Assembly (NCBI GenBank): GCA_024280395.1
Contig: JAJRQG010000143.1
Location: 1 to 50,800 of the forward strand
Direction of reading: 5' to 3'
DNA from: Gammaproteobacteria bacterium
Lineage (GTDB): Bacteria > Pseudomonadota > Gammaproteobacteria > Xanthomonadales > Marinicellaceae
Length of the DNA stretch: 50,800 bases
The translations under genes were made by a program, and so were the position numbers. This document shows, piece after piece, positions 16,511 through 24,396 of the stretch (position 1 is its first letter; every line of letters begins with the position of its first letter). The notes under the pieces were generated by a model. That model saw only the letters and a program-made list of their open reading frames with translations, was not told where the DNA came from and did not search any database.

Positions 16511-18781
16511 TTATATTGATTGTTGCAGTTGTTCAAGATAGACATCGTCAGCAATAGTCCACCATTGGTTGGATGTACTTTTACATTCATTGGCTAAATC
16601 TAAGGCTTTTAACTTATTTCCCAATATTTTATTGGCTTTAGATTTTAGTAACAAATAGGGATAAGGCAGTGGTTTGTATTCTACTGAATCTTCGAGTATG
16701 CTCAATGCTTTTTCGGCATTGTTTGAATCAATATAATGTTCGGCCAATAAATTATTAATTTCGACAATGGTTTCACCATCTTCAGTGGTTTTTGCCAATT
16801 CTTTGGAGGGCATTAATAAACCAATGACTTTATCATTTTCATTTTTTAGAAAATAATACCGTGCCAAGTGTAAATTGATGCGGGGCTGCAACCTGATTTC
16901 TTTTGTTTCATCAATATAAATTTGTACATCGGCTATCAGACTTAGAATATCATCCAGTTTTTCTTGATCAAGATACAAATCTATTGCCAATAGTTTATTT
17001 TTTAATAAAGACCGTTTATTGTTCGATGCTTGAGCCAGTTGCAAATGTTCTTGTAAGTAAATTTCTGCTGCTTTAAATTTATTTTGCGAGCGAGAAATAT
17101 CTTCAAAATATTGTATAGAAATTTGTAACATGGCGGTGTAATCAATTTCTAATGCAATTTTCTTCATTTCAATATTGGACTGCCAAGCCTTATCAAAATC
17201 ACCTTTAACCATTAAAACATAAATTAATTCATTCAAAGTGGCGCCCACACCCAATTTATAATCTAGGGAACGGTTAATGATTAATGCTTGTTCCAGAGAA
17301 TCTACTGATTTATTGTAATCTCCTTGATGAGTGGAGATTCTTGCCAAGGTGATATAAAGTTTTGCCTCACCCAATAAATCTTCTAATTGATTAAAAATCC
17401 CTAAAGATTTCTGGGCTGCTTTTTGGGCTTTTGTCACATGGCCCATGTGTTGCAATATACTGGCCTTTTTTTGTAAAACATGCGCTAACAATTCAAGGTT
17501 TTGCGAAGGGTCTATGTTTTTTTCTAAATTATTCAACTCATTTATTGCACTGTCATATTCAGCCAATGCTGAATAGGTTTGGCTTAAGTTATAACGAATT
17601 TCATCAAGCTGCATGCTTTTTTCATCTTTGTACTTAGCCAATACCGCAACATACAAGTCACGCGCCAAAATGTATTTACCCTGAGTATCGTAAATATCAC
17701 CACGCATGGTTTCTATCTGAATTTGTAACTGTTCAAAAACAGGGCTTTGAGATAAAGTTTCTAAAATAGCCAAACTTTCCTGTGGCTTACCTTGGGCACT
17801 TTTAACTTTTGCCATTTGTAATCTGGCCAAGTGAAAATCAGGCATTTCTGACAAACACAATTGTAGATAGTGATTGGCTTTTTCAATTTCACCTTTAGCT
17901 AAACTGCCTAAACCACGCATATACAGTTCCATCACATAGGAATCATCAGGAATGAGCGAGACAAATTTAGAAAAATCCCGGGAACTATCAACCTGTTGAA
18001 CCAACCACTTGCTGGCTTCTGTCATAGCCACACTCAAACTCTGATTGGAAAAAGATTGAGTGGTGTTATTTTGTAAACGATCAACAATATTTAATTCTAC
18101 TTTGTACAAGTTATCTTTAAACACTAAATGACTGGTAACCACTTTTAAATCAGGAGAAATTTTCCATTGGTTATTTATGTATTGTTTTCGATCTAGGTAT
18201 TTGGGTTTTTGTTTAAATTTTTTCAAATTGGCTATATTGGCAATACCAAACAATTGATCAATAAAGGTTCCTGGCGCCTGATTCAACCACTCCTCCCCAT
18301 CATCTGCTTGGGTAGCAGACATAATCAATATCAAAGAGTTGCTCGATTTTTTGGTTTCTAGAACTGGCTCATTTTTTGTCGATAAGACTGCCCATGCAAT
18401 TAATACAACAAGCACCAATAAGATTGGAAATTTCAATGATAAACTGCTTTTTACTTGAGCTGTTGCTTGGCTTTTTACAAGCTTAACTTCCGGTACAAAC
18501 ATCAAACCTTTGCCATACACAGTTTTAATGTACACACCCTTTTGAATATTATTCAAAACTTTACGCAATTTTGAAATTATTTGATCTATTGAGTTCTCAG
18601 TAACGTGTCGTCCCTGCCAGACTTCTTCAATGATGTCACTTTTAGTGAACATTTTACCTGGATTCTTCAATAGAAAAAGCAACAACTCATAATGCCCTTT
18701 TGGCATTTCAATGGGGAGATTATCAGCATACAATTCTTTTGTATCTGTATCTAAAGTAAATTTAAAAAAATTATATTTCAT
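16511..18781 (-). CDS. Membrane-anchored winged-helix transcriptional regulator with TPR domain
   Basis: The 756-residue protein starts with an OmpR/CadC-type winged-helix DNA-binding domain (residues 1-98; key parts LLFLLKNPGKMFTKSDIIEEVW, split by the turn, then SIDQIISKLRKVL and IKTVYGKGLMF). One transmembrane segment follows around residues 114-132 (ILLVLVVLIAWAVL), then a periplasmic part. From about residue 280 to the end there are repeated helical pairs that read as tetratricopeptide repeats. This is a one-component, CadC-like design in which the outer domain senses a signal and the cytoplasmic part binds DNA. No kinase partner is present. Its natural target may be the neighbouring BspA-like gene, whose promoter has 11-bp direct repeats; that is inference. 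Confidence 0.88.
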   Translation of the reverse strand: MKYNFFKFTLDTDTKELYADNLPIEMPKGHYELLLFLLKNPGKMFTKSDIIEEVWQGRHVTENSIDQIISKLRKVLNNIQKGVYIKTVYGKGLMFVPEVKLVKSQATAQVKSSLSLKFPILLVLVVLIAWAVLSTKNEPVLETKKSSNSLILIMSATQADDGEEWLNQAPGTFIDQLFGIANIANLKKFKQKPKYLDRKQYINNQWKISPDLKVVTSHLVFKDNLYKVELNIVDRLQNNTTQSFSNQSLSVAMTEASKWLVQQVDSSRDFSKFVSLIPDDSYVMELYMRGLGSLAKGEIEKANHYLQLCLSEMPDFHLARLQMAKVKSAQGKPQESLAILETLSQSPVFEQLQIQIETMRGDIYDTQGKYILARDLYVAVLAKYKDEKSMQLDEIRYNLSQTYSALAEYDSAINELNNLEKNIDPSQNLELLAHVLQKKASILQHMGHVTKAQKAAQKSLGIFNQLEDLLGEAKLYITLARISTHQGDYNKSVDSLEQALIINRSLDYKLGVGATLNELIYVLMVKGDFDKAWQSNIEMKKIALEIDYTAMLQISIQYFEDISRSQNKFKAAEIYLQEHLQLAQASNNKRSLLKNKLLAIDLYLDQEKLDDILSLIADVQIYIDETKEIRLQPRINLHLARYYFLKNENDKVIGLLMPSKELAKTTEDGETIVEINNLLAEHYIDSNNAEKALSILEDSVEYKPLPYPYLLLKSKANKILGNKLKALDLANECKSTSNQWWTIADDVYLEQLQQSI

Positions 18782-18915
18782 AAGGACAAAGATTATACAA
18801 GAAAGTTGACAAATTATAAGCAGAAAAATATTGATAAGTACAAAACTGTGAAATGACTTAGATTTCTGTCCAATAGTCGGTAAAATAACAGCTTTAAGAA
18901 TCAGCTAACTTGAAT

Positions 18916-20934
18916 ATGCCCATTTGGAAACCAAACACATCAACAATTGAAAATTTAAACATTTCACAATTTCAGGCTCATATTAATAGAAATTTTTCTA
19001 AAAACACTAAAAATCATCAACAATTACACCAATTTTCTATTGATAATACAGCTGAATTTTGGCAATCAATTGTAGATTTTTGTGCGGTTGAATTTATACA
19101 ACCAGCAACAAAAATTGTCGAATATGGACAACACAAAATTGATACAAATTGGTTTGTTGGCGGCAAGCTGAATTATGCTCAAAACATCTTAAAACACCGC
19201 AATGATAAAATTGCCATCCAATTTGAAAATGAAAAAAATGATTTAACATCAGTTACTTATAATGAATTATATAAGCAAGTTGCACAGTTGCAATTCTATT
19301 TAAAACAACAGGGCATTGTTAAAGGAGATGTGGTTGCTGGGTTTTTACCCAATATGATTGAAACCATTGTTGCTATGTTGGCCACTACTTCATTGGGAGC
19401 GGTTTGGACTTCAACCTCTCCAGATTTCGGTTTTGAAGGGGTTGTGGATAGGTTTGGTCAAGTGGAAGCCAAAATTATGTTTGTTGCTGATGGTTATTAT
19501 TACAATGGCAAGACCCATGACTGCCTTGAAAAAGCCAAAATCATTGCTGAGAAGATCCCATCCATTGAAAAGGTTGTGGTGATTAATTTTACCCAGAATG
19601 AAGAAGCTTTGGATTCCCGCCTGCGCGGGAATGACGGGGGAGACTACGGGAATGACGAAAATGGTTGCAATAATGACCTGATTGACAATGTCAACACAAA
19701 CTTTATCAGTTGGAATTCAACTTTAGATAACCATAATCAAGAAGTATATTTTGAACCCGTAGACTTTAAACACCCTTTGTATATTCTATATTCATCTGGA
19801 ACAACAGGCAAACCCAAATGTATCGTTCATGGACATGGTGGTATTTTATTGCAGCACAAAAAAGAATTGGTTTTGCACAGTAATGTTAGTGAAAGTGATA
19901 AATTGTTCTATTTTACCACTTGTGGTTGGATGATGTGGAACTGGATGGTCTCTACTTTAACCACAGGTGCCAGCCTGTTTTTATATGATGGTTCTCCGTT
20001 TTATCCAGACGGGAATCGCTTATTGGACATGGTTGACAAGCAAGAAATTACCCATTTTGGCACCAGTGCCAAGTGGATTTCAGCGATTGAAAAGGCTGAT
20101 ATTATTCCAAATAAAAATCGTGATTTTAAAAAATTAACCACAATTTTTTCTACAGGATCACCTTTAATGCCTGAGAACTATGACTATGTTTACAGCCAAT
20201 GGAAACAAGATGTGTGCCTGTCCTCTATTTCGGGCGGTACTGATATTTGTTCTTGTTTTGCGTTGGGAAATCCTGCTTTGCCTGTTTATAAAGGTGAGTT
20301 GCAATGTTTAGGATTAGGGCTTGATGTAGCGATTTTGAATGATAATGGTGAACGTGTTTTCAATGAAACAGGTGAATTATCTTGTATGAATGCCTTTCCT
20401 GCCATGCCCGTTTCATTTTGGAATGACAAAGACAATGCAAAATACAAGAGTGCTTATTTTGAAAAATTCGACAACATTTGGTGCCATGGCGATTTAGCCA
20501 AGATTACCGAACACAATGGCTTAACTATTTATGGTCGTTCTGATGCCACCCTGAATCCAGGTGGCGTGCGTATCGGTACTGCCGAAATTTACCGACAAGT
20601 AGATAACATGGATGAAGTGTTAGAAAGTATTGCAGTAGGCCAAGACTGGGATAATGATGTACGTGTTGTTTTGTTTGTGATATTGGCAAATGACATTGAA
20701 TTAAATAATGCCTTAATTAAAAAAATAAAAACCACAATCAGAACCAATACCACACCCAGACATGTGCCCGCAAAAGTCATTCAAGTCACAGCCATTCCTA
20801 AAACATTGAGTGGAAAAATTGTTGAAATTGCCGTGCGTAATGTTATTCACAATCGCCCAGTGACTAATACTGATGCCTTGGCTAATCCAGAGGCTTTGGA
20901 GGAATATAGGAATTTGAAAGAATTGGAATATTGA
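18916..20934 (+). CDS. Acetoacetyl-CoA synthetase (acetoacetate-CoA ligase)
   Basis: The enzyme activates acetoacetate to acetoacetyl-CoA with ATP and CoA, feeding ketone body or PHB-derived carbon into metabolism. It is an acyl-adenylate enzyme: P-loop YSSGTTGKPKCIVHGHGG, the core motif YGRSDATLNPGGVRIGTAEIYR (split in two parts around the hinge), and the C-terminal catalytic Lys in KTLSGKIVE. The FGTSAKWISAIEK and SSISGGTDICSCF segments are characteristic of this branch. I start at ATG 18916; an in-frame TTG two codons earlier is possible, and neither has a strong ribosome site. The coding sequence holds an extra segment at 19613-19680 encoding DSRLRGNDGGDYGNDENG, which comes from an inserted palindromic DNA repeat. 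The phasin gene at 35.8 kb fits a PHB-using cell. Confidence 0.9.
   Translation: MPIWKPNTSTIENLNISQFQAHINRNFSKNTKNHQQLHQFSIDNTAEFWQSIVDFCAVEFIQPATKIVEYGQHKIDTNWFVGGKLNYAQNILKHRNDKIAIQFENEKNDLTSVTYNELYKQVAQLQFYLKQQGIVKGDVVAGFLPNMIETIVAMLATTSLGAVWTSTSPDFGFEGVVDRFGQVEAKIMFVADGYYYNGKTHDCLEKAKIIAEKIPSIEKVVVINFTQNEEALDSRLRGNDGGDYGNDENGCNNDLIDNVNTNFISWNSTLDNHNQEVYFEPVDFKHPLYILYSSGTTGKPKCIVHGHGGILLQHKKELVLHSNVSESDKLFYFTTCGWMMWNWMVSTLTTGASLFLYDGSPFYPDGNRLLDMVDKQEITHFGTSAKWISAIEKADIIPNKNRDFKKLTTIFSTGSPLMPENYDYVYSQWKQDVCLSSISGGTDICSCFALGNPALPVYKGELQCLGLGLDVAILNDNGERVFNETGELSCMNAFPAMPVSFWNDKDNAKYKSAYFEKFDNIWCHGDLAKITEHNGLTIYGRSDATLNPGGVRIGTAEIYRQVDNMDEVLESIAVGQDWDNDVRVVLFVILANDIELNNALIKKIKTTIRTNTTPRHVPAKVIQVTAIPKTLSGKIVEIAVRNVIHNRPVTNTDALANPEALEEYRNLKELEY
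19613..19657 (+). repeat. dRS3/'DSRLRGNDG'-type palindromic repeat inside a coding region
   Basis: ATTCCCGC at 19613-19620 and GCGGGAAT at 19625-19632 form a perfect 8-bp inverted repeat around CTGC, followed by GACGGGGG and a second partial unit CGGGAATGACG at 19647-19657. The units have a 21-base period and stay in frame, giving the peptide units GNDGGDY and GNDENGC. Palindromes with ATTCCC...GGGAAT ends (dRS3 in Neisseria) are widespread intergenic repeats in proteobacteria. The stretch is far richer in GC than the surrounding gene. Confidence 0.75.
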
Positions 20935-20976
20935 ATTTACTACAGGTTCCTCTGGGGAGATGGCTTTAGCCATTTA

Positions 20977-21028
20977 AACAACTGGGCTAATGAGGCAGTA
21001 AAAAGCTGCCTCAATAAGTTATGAGTTA
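20977..21028 (-). repeat. Hairpin with attC-like features downstream of the GFA gene
   Basis: A perfect 8-bp stem (TGAGGCAG at 20991-20998, CTGCCTCA at 21006-21013) lies between the convergent acetoacetyl-CoA synthetase and GFA genes. Right beside it, GTTATGAGTTA at 21018-21028 is identical over 11 bases to the inverse core of the attC-like site at 22094-22104. Read on the minus strand this gives AAC, stem-loop, GTT, as in an attC site. There is no T run, so a plain terminator is less likely but not excluded. Confidence 0.4.
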
Positions 21029-21102
21029 ATTTATTAAAGCAGAAGTTTCATTGTTGAGATGGCTTACAACCCATAAGACTAATAGTTCTAACTTAACCGC
21101 CT

Positions 21103-21522
21103 CTAAGCAGGAGGCATGGCATCGAAGGTTGGTATGTTTTCATCCATGCAATCCCACTTGGGTTTACTCTTGTTGTAAACAATAAATTGTGGTTTAAACC
21201 AGTCATTGTTGTCAAAAGTACCAACCGTTATGCCAATAAATCCATTATTATTGCTGTTCTCTGAAAACAAACTACTGCCGCAGTTTGTACAAAAAGATCG
21301 GGTAAGCATGGTGCCTGAATCTGTTTCTTTTTTGTATTCAGAGAGCTCGCCAGTTATGGTTACGGAATCTTTAACAAAAAATGCATTTGAAATATGCCCA
21401 GTTCCAGTACTTTTTCGGCAGTCATCACAATGACATTGCCCCATAAATGAGGGTTCCACTGTTGTGCTGTATTTTACGTTTCCACATAAACAACTGCCAC
21501 TTGCAAAGGTATTATCCGTCAT
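21103..21522 (-). CDS. GFA family zinc protein (glutathione-dependent formaldehyde-activating enzyme-like)
   Basis: The 139-residue protein has the GFA zinc-ligand pattern: CLCG near the N-terminus (GSCLCGNVKY), CHCDDC (GQCHCDDCRKSTGT) and the later CTNCGSSLF. The length matches the single-domain members. Gfa proteins were named for accelerating S-hydroxymethylglutathione formation, but most members have no proven reaction, so only the fold and zinc sites are firm. AGAGAG precedes the ATG at good spacing. The gene lies on the minus strand in line with the two small cassette-type genes upstream and has an attC-like hairpin after it. Genes of this family are common passengers of integron cassettes. 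Confidence 0.88.
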   Translation of the reverse strand: MTDNTFASGSCLCGNVKYSTTVEPSFMGQCHCDDCRKSTGTGHISNAFFVKDSVTITGELSEYKKETDSGTMLTRSFCTNCGSSLFSENSNNNGFIGITVGTFDNNDWFKPQFIVYNKSKPKWDCMDENIPTFDAMPPA

Positions 21523-21609
21523 AATTTTCTCTCTATTATTAAATCATCTCTAGTTTAATTGCAATCGAATATTTATGCAATTAGATATATGAGCTTGAAT
21601 GGGTAGTTG

Positions 21610-21676
21610 GTTTTAACCAACCAATGAAACCTTTGGTTTCAATTAAATTATCCATGTATAAATACTTGTTAGCTGA
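21610..21676 (-). repeat. Degenerate attC-like site after the second cassette gene
   Basis: On the minus strand TCAGCTAAC (21676-21668) is the exact complement of the first bases of the cassette that contains the 91-residue gene (GTTAGCTGA at 22035-22027). In integron cassettes the inverse core of the own attC is complementary to the cassette start, so this is the expected signal. A stem-loop GAAACC-AAA-GGTTTC follows, and a GTTAAAA closes the region. The two flanks are unequal in length, so the site may be damaged. Confidence 0.45.
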
Positions 21677-21743
21677 CGAATTGGCCAAAAAAGTAGTACC
21701 ATCTATAACCTTTAGCCTCTATTGTTTTTCCGTTATTCGTTAA

Positions 21744-22019
21744 TCAAAGTATAGGAGACGTAATTACATCAACTATATCTAGTAGGCATTCTTTGAAATC
21801 TTCTACTTCCATATCTCCGTAGAAATCGAATTGGTTGTTTACTAGATTAACTCCTTGTTTGTCTTTTGCTTCATAAAATAGTTCGTGAATATCGTATGGA
21901 ATTGTAACTTCTACATCTATGTTCTCAGAATATATATTAACGCAGAGAGAAGTACAGTTTTCATTCTCCACTGCATTACTTTCTGTTCCTAATATTCGAA
22001 GTATTTCGCTCTTGTTCAT
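21744..22019 (-). CDS. Small hypothetical acidic protein in a cassette-like unit
   Basis: The 91-residue protein starts at MNKSEILRIL. The longer frame begins with GTG at 22046 inside the attC-like site and is unlikely. The ATG lies 14-15 bases after the predicted cassette crossover, a usual spacing for cassette genes. The protein is acidic, with no signal peptide or membrane segment. I recognise no family; composition and size resemble immunity-type or cassette-borne hypotheticals, but no function can be assigned. Confidence 0.6.
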   Translation of the reverse strand: MNKSEILRILGTESNAVENENCTSLCVNIYSENIDVEVTIPYDIHELFYEAKDKQGVNLVNNQFDFYGDMEVEDFKECLLDIVDVITSPIL

Positions 22020-22028
22020 TATAATTTC

Positions 22029-22101
22029 AGCTAACGCCTCAAACACTGTCTTAGTGAAGTTGACGGCTTTGCTAAGTCCAAATGCTTTGATTTGTTATGA
22101 G
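22029..22101 (-). repeat. attC-like recombination site (integron cassette)
   Basis: Read on the minus strand the site starts with CTCATAAC (22101-22094) and ends with GCGTTAGCT (22037-22029), about 73 bases. It is an imperfect palindrome: TAAC...TCAAA near the start pairs with TTTGAGGCGTTA near the end, and the centre pairs CTTAG.AAG with CTT.CTAAG. The core GTTAGCT differs from the GTTRRRY consensus at one place. The decisive point is that CTCATAAC is the exact complement of the first bases of the upstream cassette (GTTATGAG at 22489-22482), as known for cassettes inserted by integron integrases. It overlaps the stop codon of the 125-residue gene and ends 15 bases before the next ATG. Confidence 0.7.
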
Positions 22102-22472
22102 TTATTGGCACTCAGCACCTTTTCTATTGCTGGGTCTGTGTAGTTACGCACAGGATCCACCGAATCGTCGTCACCTGAATGATGATATTCGCCTGAATCG
22201 AAAGCAAGATAAATCTCAAGAGGAAAATCTGAGATCGTATTGTCGTTACTATCTAAGTAGGCAGGATTAGTTAAGAACCCGTACAACCAGTTCATTGCAC
22301 CGTCACAAAAGGAGTAATCATATAATCCATCCCAATAATTTTGAGCCATGTCTCTAGAAAATTCGTGAGCGAATTCATCTAAAGAAATTCGGCTAGCCTC
22401 AGAAAAAGCAATTACTTCCTTTTCCTCAAGCGTACCATCACTTGCCTTTGCGATAATAGCTTTGATGCTCAT
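22095..22472 (-). CDS. Small hypothetical acidic protein in a cassette-like unit
   Basis: The 125-residue protein has no signal peptide or membrane segment and is strongly acidic, with Asp/Glu clusters in the second half (GDDDSVDPV). The first 20 residues (MSIKAIIAKASDGTLEEKEV) look like a compact helical start. I do not recognise a family. The unit from 22488 to 22035 on the minus strand has cassette architecture: crossover G/TTATGAG, ATG 16 bases in, one gene, then the attC-like site beginning at the stop codon. A roughly 120-bp repeat lies immediately upstream and probably supplies its promoter. Confidence 0.65.
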   Translation of the reverse strand: MSIKAIIAKASDGTLEEKEVIAFSEASRISLDEFAHEFSRDMAQNYWDGLYDYSFCDGAMNWLYGFLTNPAYLDSNDNTISDFPLEIYLAFDSGEYHHSGDDDSVDPVRNYTDPAIEKVLSANNS

Positions 22473-22486
22473 TCTGGATTACTCAT

Positions 22487-22609
22487 AACATATTATTAAC
22501 GGGTTAATCATGCATTATATTAAAACACAGACTCTTATATTCTTCAATTAATTGAAAAAATTTAAAATATTGTAGACCTATGTATTTTATTTAAAGAGTT
22601 GATATACAT
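22487..22609 (-). repeat. 120-bp repeated leader, copy A
   Basis: This stretch aligns along its whole length with 26041-26162. The first 50 bases are nearly identical, including the palindromic GGGTTAATCATGCAT, then ATATTAAAACACA, TCAATTAATTGA and the distal AAGAGTTGAT. Both copies lie directly upstream of a minus-strand gene and both end exactly at GTTAT, which here is the predicted cassette crossover. On the minus strand it includes TAATATAAT, a fair -10 box. It could be an attI-like landing site, a promoter, or a small mobile element. Confidence 0.65.
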
Positions 22610-23152
22610 TAACTAGAAATTTATATCTCTGCGATCTCCGCGTCTCTGCGAGATATTGTTTTTTGTTTTCTCGCTGAGGTGCTGAGTTTTAAGGCTCTAA
22701 TCAAGACATCAATTAAAACAACCAAACTTTTAAGGTAGGTTTATTAGAACGGCACTTACTTAAGAGGTAACTTATTGAAATATATAAGATATTTAAATAG
22801 GCCTACAGAGCCTTTGGGTAGTTGACTTTATTCAACATTTTATAAAACCAACGGTTTAATTTGGTTGGCTAAACAGACTGTGAAAGTATTCTGATGACGA
22901 GTAAAAATGGCATAAATTTCGCTACTTTTCGTTGAAAAACTTGAAATTAGCAAGCTAGTCACGTCGTTTTCCGCCTCAATTAGCAAATTTTCTACTCATT
23001 TTTCTTTCGCCACATAATACTTTCACAGTCTGTAAAGCCAACTCCCCATTCGAGTTTCATTTATTAAACAAACACAAGTCAAACCATTAAGTGAGGTAAA
23101 AATATTTATCCCCGACTTTGTTTGGAAATCCATTAATAATGAATATCAACTT
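22490..23152. other. 663-bp gene-free, repeat-rich stretch
   Basis: No open frame here looks coding. From left to right it holds repeat copy A; a GC-rich repeat at 22625-22687 (ATCTCTGCGATCTCCGCG, a second TCTCTGCGAGAT, then CTCGCTGAGGTGCTGAG); a hairpin-bearing segment at 22815-22858 (GGGTAGTTGACTTTATTCAAC, split by its loop, and AAACCAACGGTTT); and the MITE-like element at 22864-23042. From 23043 to 23152 I see nothing. Confidence 0.7.
22864..23042. mobile_element. MITE-like element with long terminal inverted repeats
   Basis: The ends are GTTGGCTAAACAGACTG (22864-22880) and its inverted match CAGTCTGTAAAGCCAAC (23026-23042). The 18 bases ACAGACTGTGAAAGTATT are perfect in both arms, and weaker symmetry continues for about 50 bases inward. 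The element is 179 bp with no coding capacity. A third copy of the end sequence with about 45 further homologous bases lies at 29998-30067, next to a transposase remnant. Confidence 0.65.
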
Positions 23153-24181
23153 TCATTCCTTCCATTTGGGATGATGGAAGTGTAAACGGTGATCACAGGA
23201 GTTTGAAACAATTGATTCATCCAATGTGATTGTTCCTATTTTTTGCCAATCTTGTTTATTTTTATTGGCTACCGATTTAGTTACAGATACATCAAAAATT
23301 AATGGCTTATCAGTTAGGGTTAGTTCATCACGAAAATCGACAGCATTAGTCGTTTGCCCCGCTTGTGCTTGAACTTTCATCCATTGAGGAGTAACAATTG
23401 TACTGTTTTCTGGCTCACCAAGTTCTGAAATTTCATAGACTTGCCTAATCCCAGGGTTTGTATCAGCTTTTGCAAAGGTACGTGCAATTTTAATCACATA
23501 CAGGAAACTTTTGAAGACCACACTGGTTTTACTAACATCTGGTTCATTCGTCAATACCACGTCTGTATAATGCTTTGCTCTGGTTCCACCAAGATCATCA
23601 ATCAAGAAAAAATTGGCTGTATTTTCAGAGTTTTCTAGTAAAGGATCCATTGTAGGAAAAAGCTTTCCTGCAAATCCAAATGAGCGCAGTTCTCCACTTT
23701 TGGTATTTGATAATGCTGATGATGCGCGTGCAATAATCAAAGCCTTACTGCCTTTTTTAAAATATCCACTGTATGGATTTTGGGTATTAATATCCCAAAC
23801 ACCACGAAAACAAATGCCATTGGGATGAGCCAGCTTATCAAATTGAGGAAGTATATTGGCATGGTCTTCTAGTGTTCTTTGTGAATTACCTAAAATGATA
23901 TTTTGGCCTTTTACTACCAGCTTTCTATAAGATATTTTGTCTTGTGGTAATTGTTCCACAGGGTCAGAAACTACTTGATTCCAAACGGCTTGAAATTGAT
24001 TATTAATGCTTTTAGAATTAGTCTTAAAAGGTAAAGGGTTTGATGCACATGAAGTTAGAATAAGGCATAAAACAATGACCATCAACACATTCATATTTTC
24101 AAACCCTTTACAGCGTATCAAAAACGAGTGCGTTTGTTTCTCTTTAAGCCCTTTTGGGTTTGTAAAACTTGTATCTGTCAT
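23153..24181 (-). CDS. Catalase-fold-like lipoprotein, function unknown
   Basis: The protein contains a lipoprotein signal (MNVLMVIVLCLILTSC, lipobox LTSC, then ASNP), so it is probably anchored in the periplasm. The mature part has segments I associate with small catalase-related proteins: HPNGICFRGVWDI, PYSGYFKKGSKALIIARAS and GFAGKLFPT. Whether it binds heme is not established; the usual proximal Tyr motif of catalase is not obvious. Two starts compete: ATG 24181 has a strong AGAGGA site, but ATG 24094 begins directly with the signal peptide. I give the longer frame; the shorter one is equally reasonable biologically. KatG and OxyR lie 2-5 kb away, which makes a peroxide link tempting but unproven. 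Confidence 0.65.
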   Translation of the reverse strand: MTDTSFTNPKGLKEKQTHSFLIRCKGFENMNVLMVIVLCLILTSCASNPLPFKTNSKSINNQFQAVWNQVVSDPVEQLPQDKISYRKLVVKGQNIILGNSQRTLEDHANILPQFDKLAHPNGICFRGVWDINTQNPYSGYFKKGSKALIIARASSALSNTKSGELRSFGFAGKLFPTMDPLLENSENTANFFLIDDLGGTRAKHYTDVVLTNEPDVSKTSVVFKSFLYVIKIARTFAKADTNPGIRQVYEISELGEPENSTIVTPQWMKVQAQAGQTTNAVDFRDELTLTDKPLIFDVSVTKSVANKNKQDWQKIGTITLDESIVSNSCDHRLHFHHPKWKE

Positions 24182-24396
24182 GCCATTCCTCTTTTTAAGT
24201 TAATGTAAAAGGTTATAACACGACACCTAATAAATAGAGTGAATAAATTAGTATAATTAACTTTAATATCCCTAGATATTTTTTTAATAGCCATCATTGC
24301 AACTCTCTCAATTATTTTACCCAATTCATAGGGATATTCTTTTAACCAATACTGATGTATACTATTAGACTAATTATTCATTTTGAGGGAAATGTT

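Noticed and set aside
22864-23042. The MITE-like element considered as another attC site
   Set aside because: Its ends read GTT...AAC inward, the opposite of the AAC...GTT order required for attC, and it is 179 bp with long arms.
24265-24338. AATATCCCT / AGGGATATT inverted repeat upstream of the membrane-protein gene
   Set aside because: The arms are short, AT-rich and 56 bases apart; this is too weak to call an operator.
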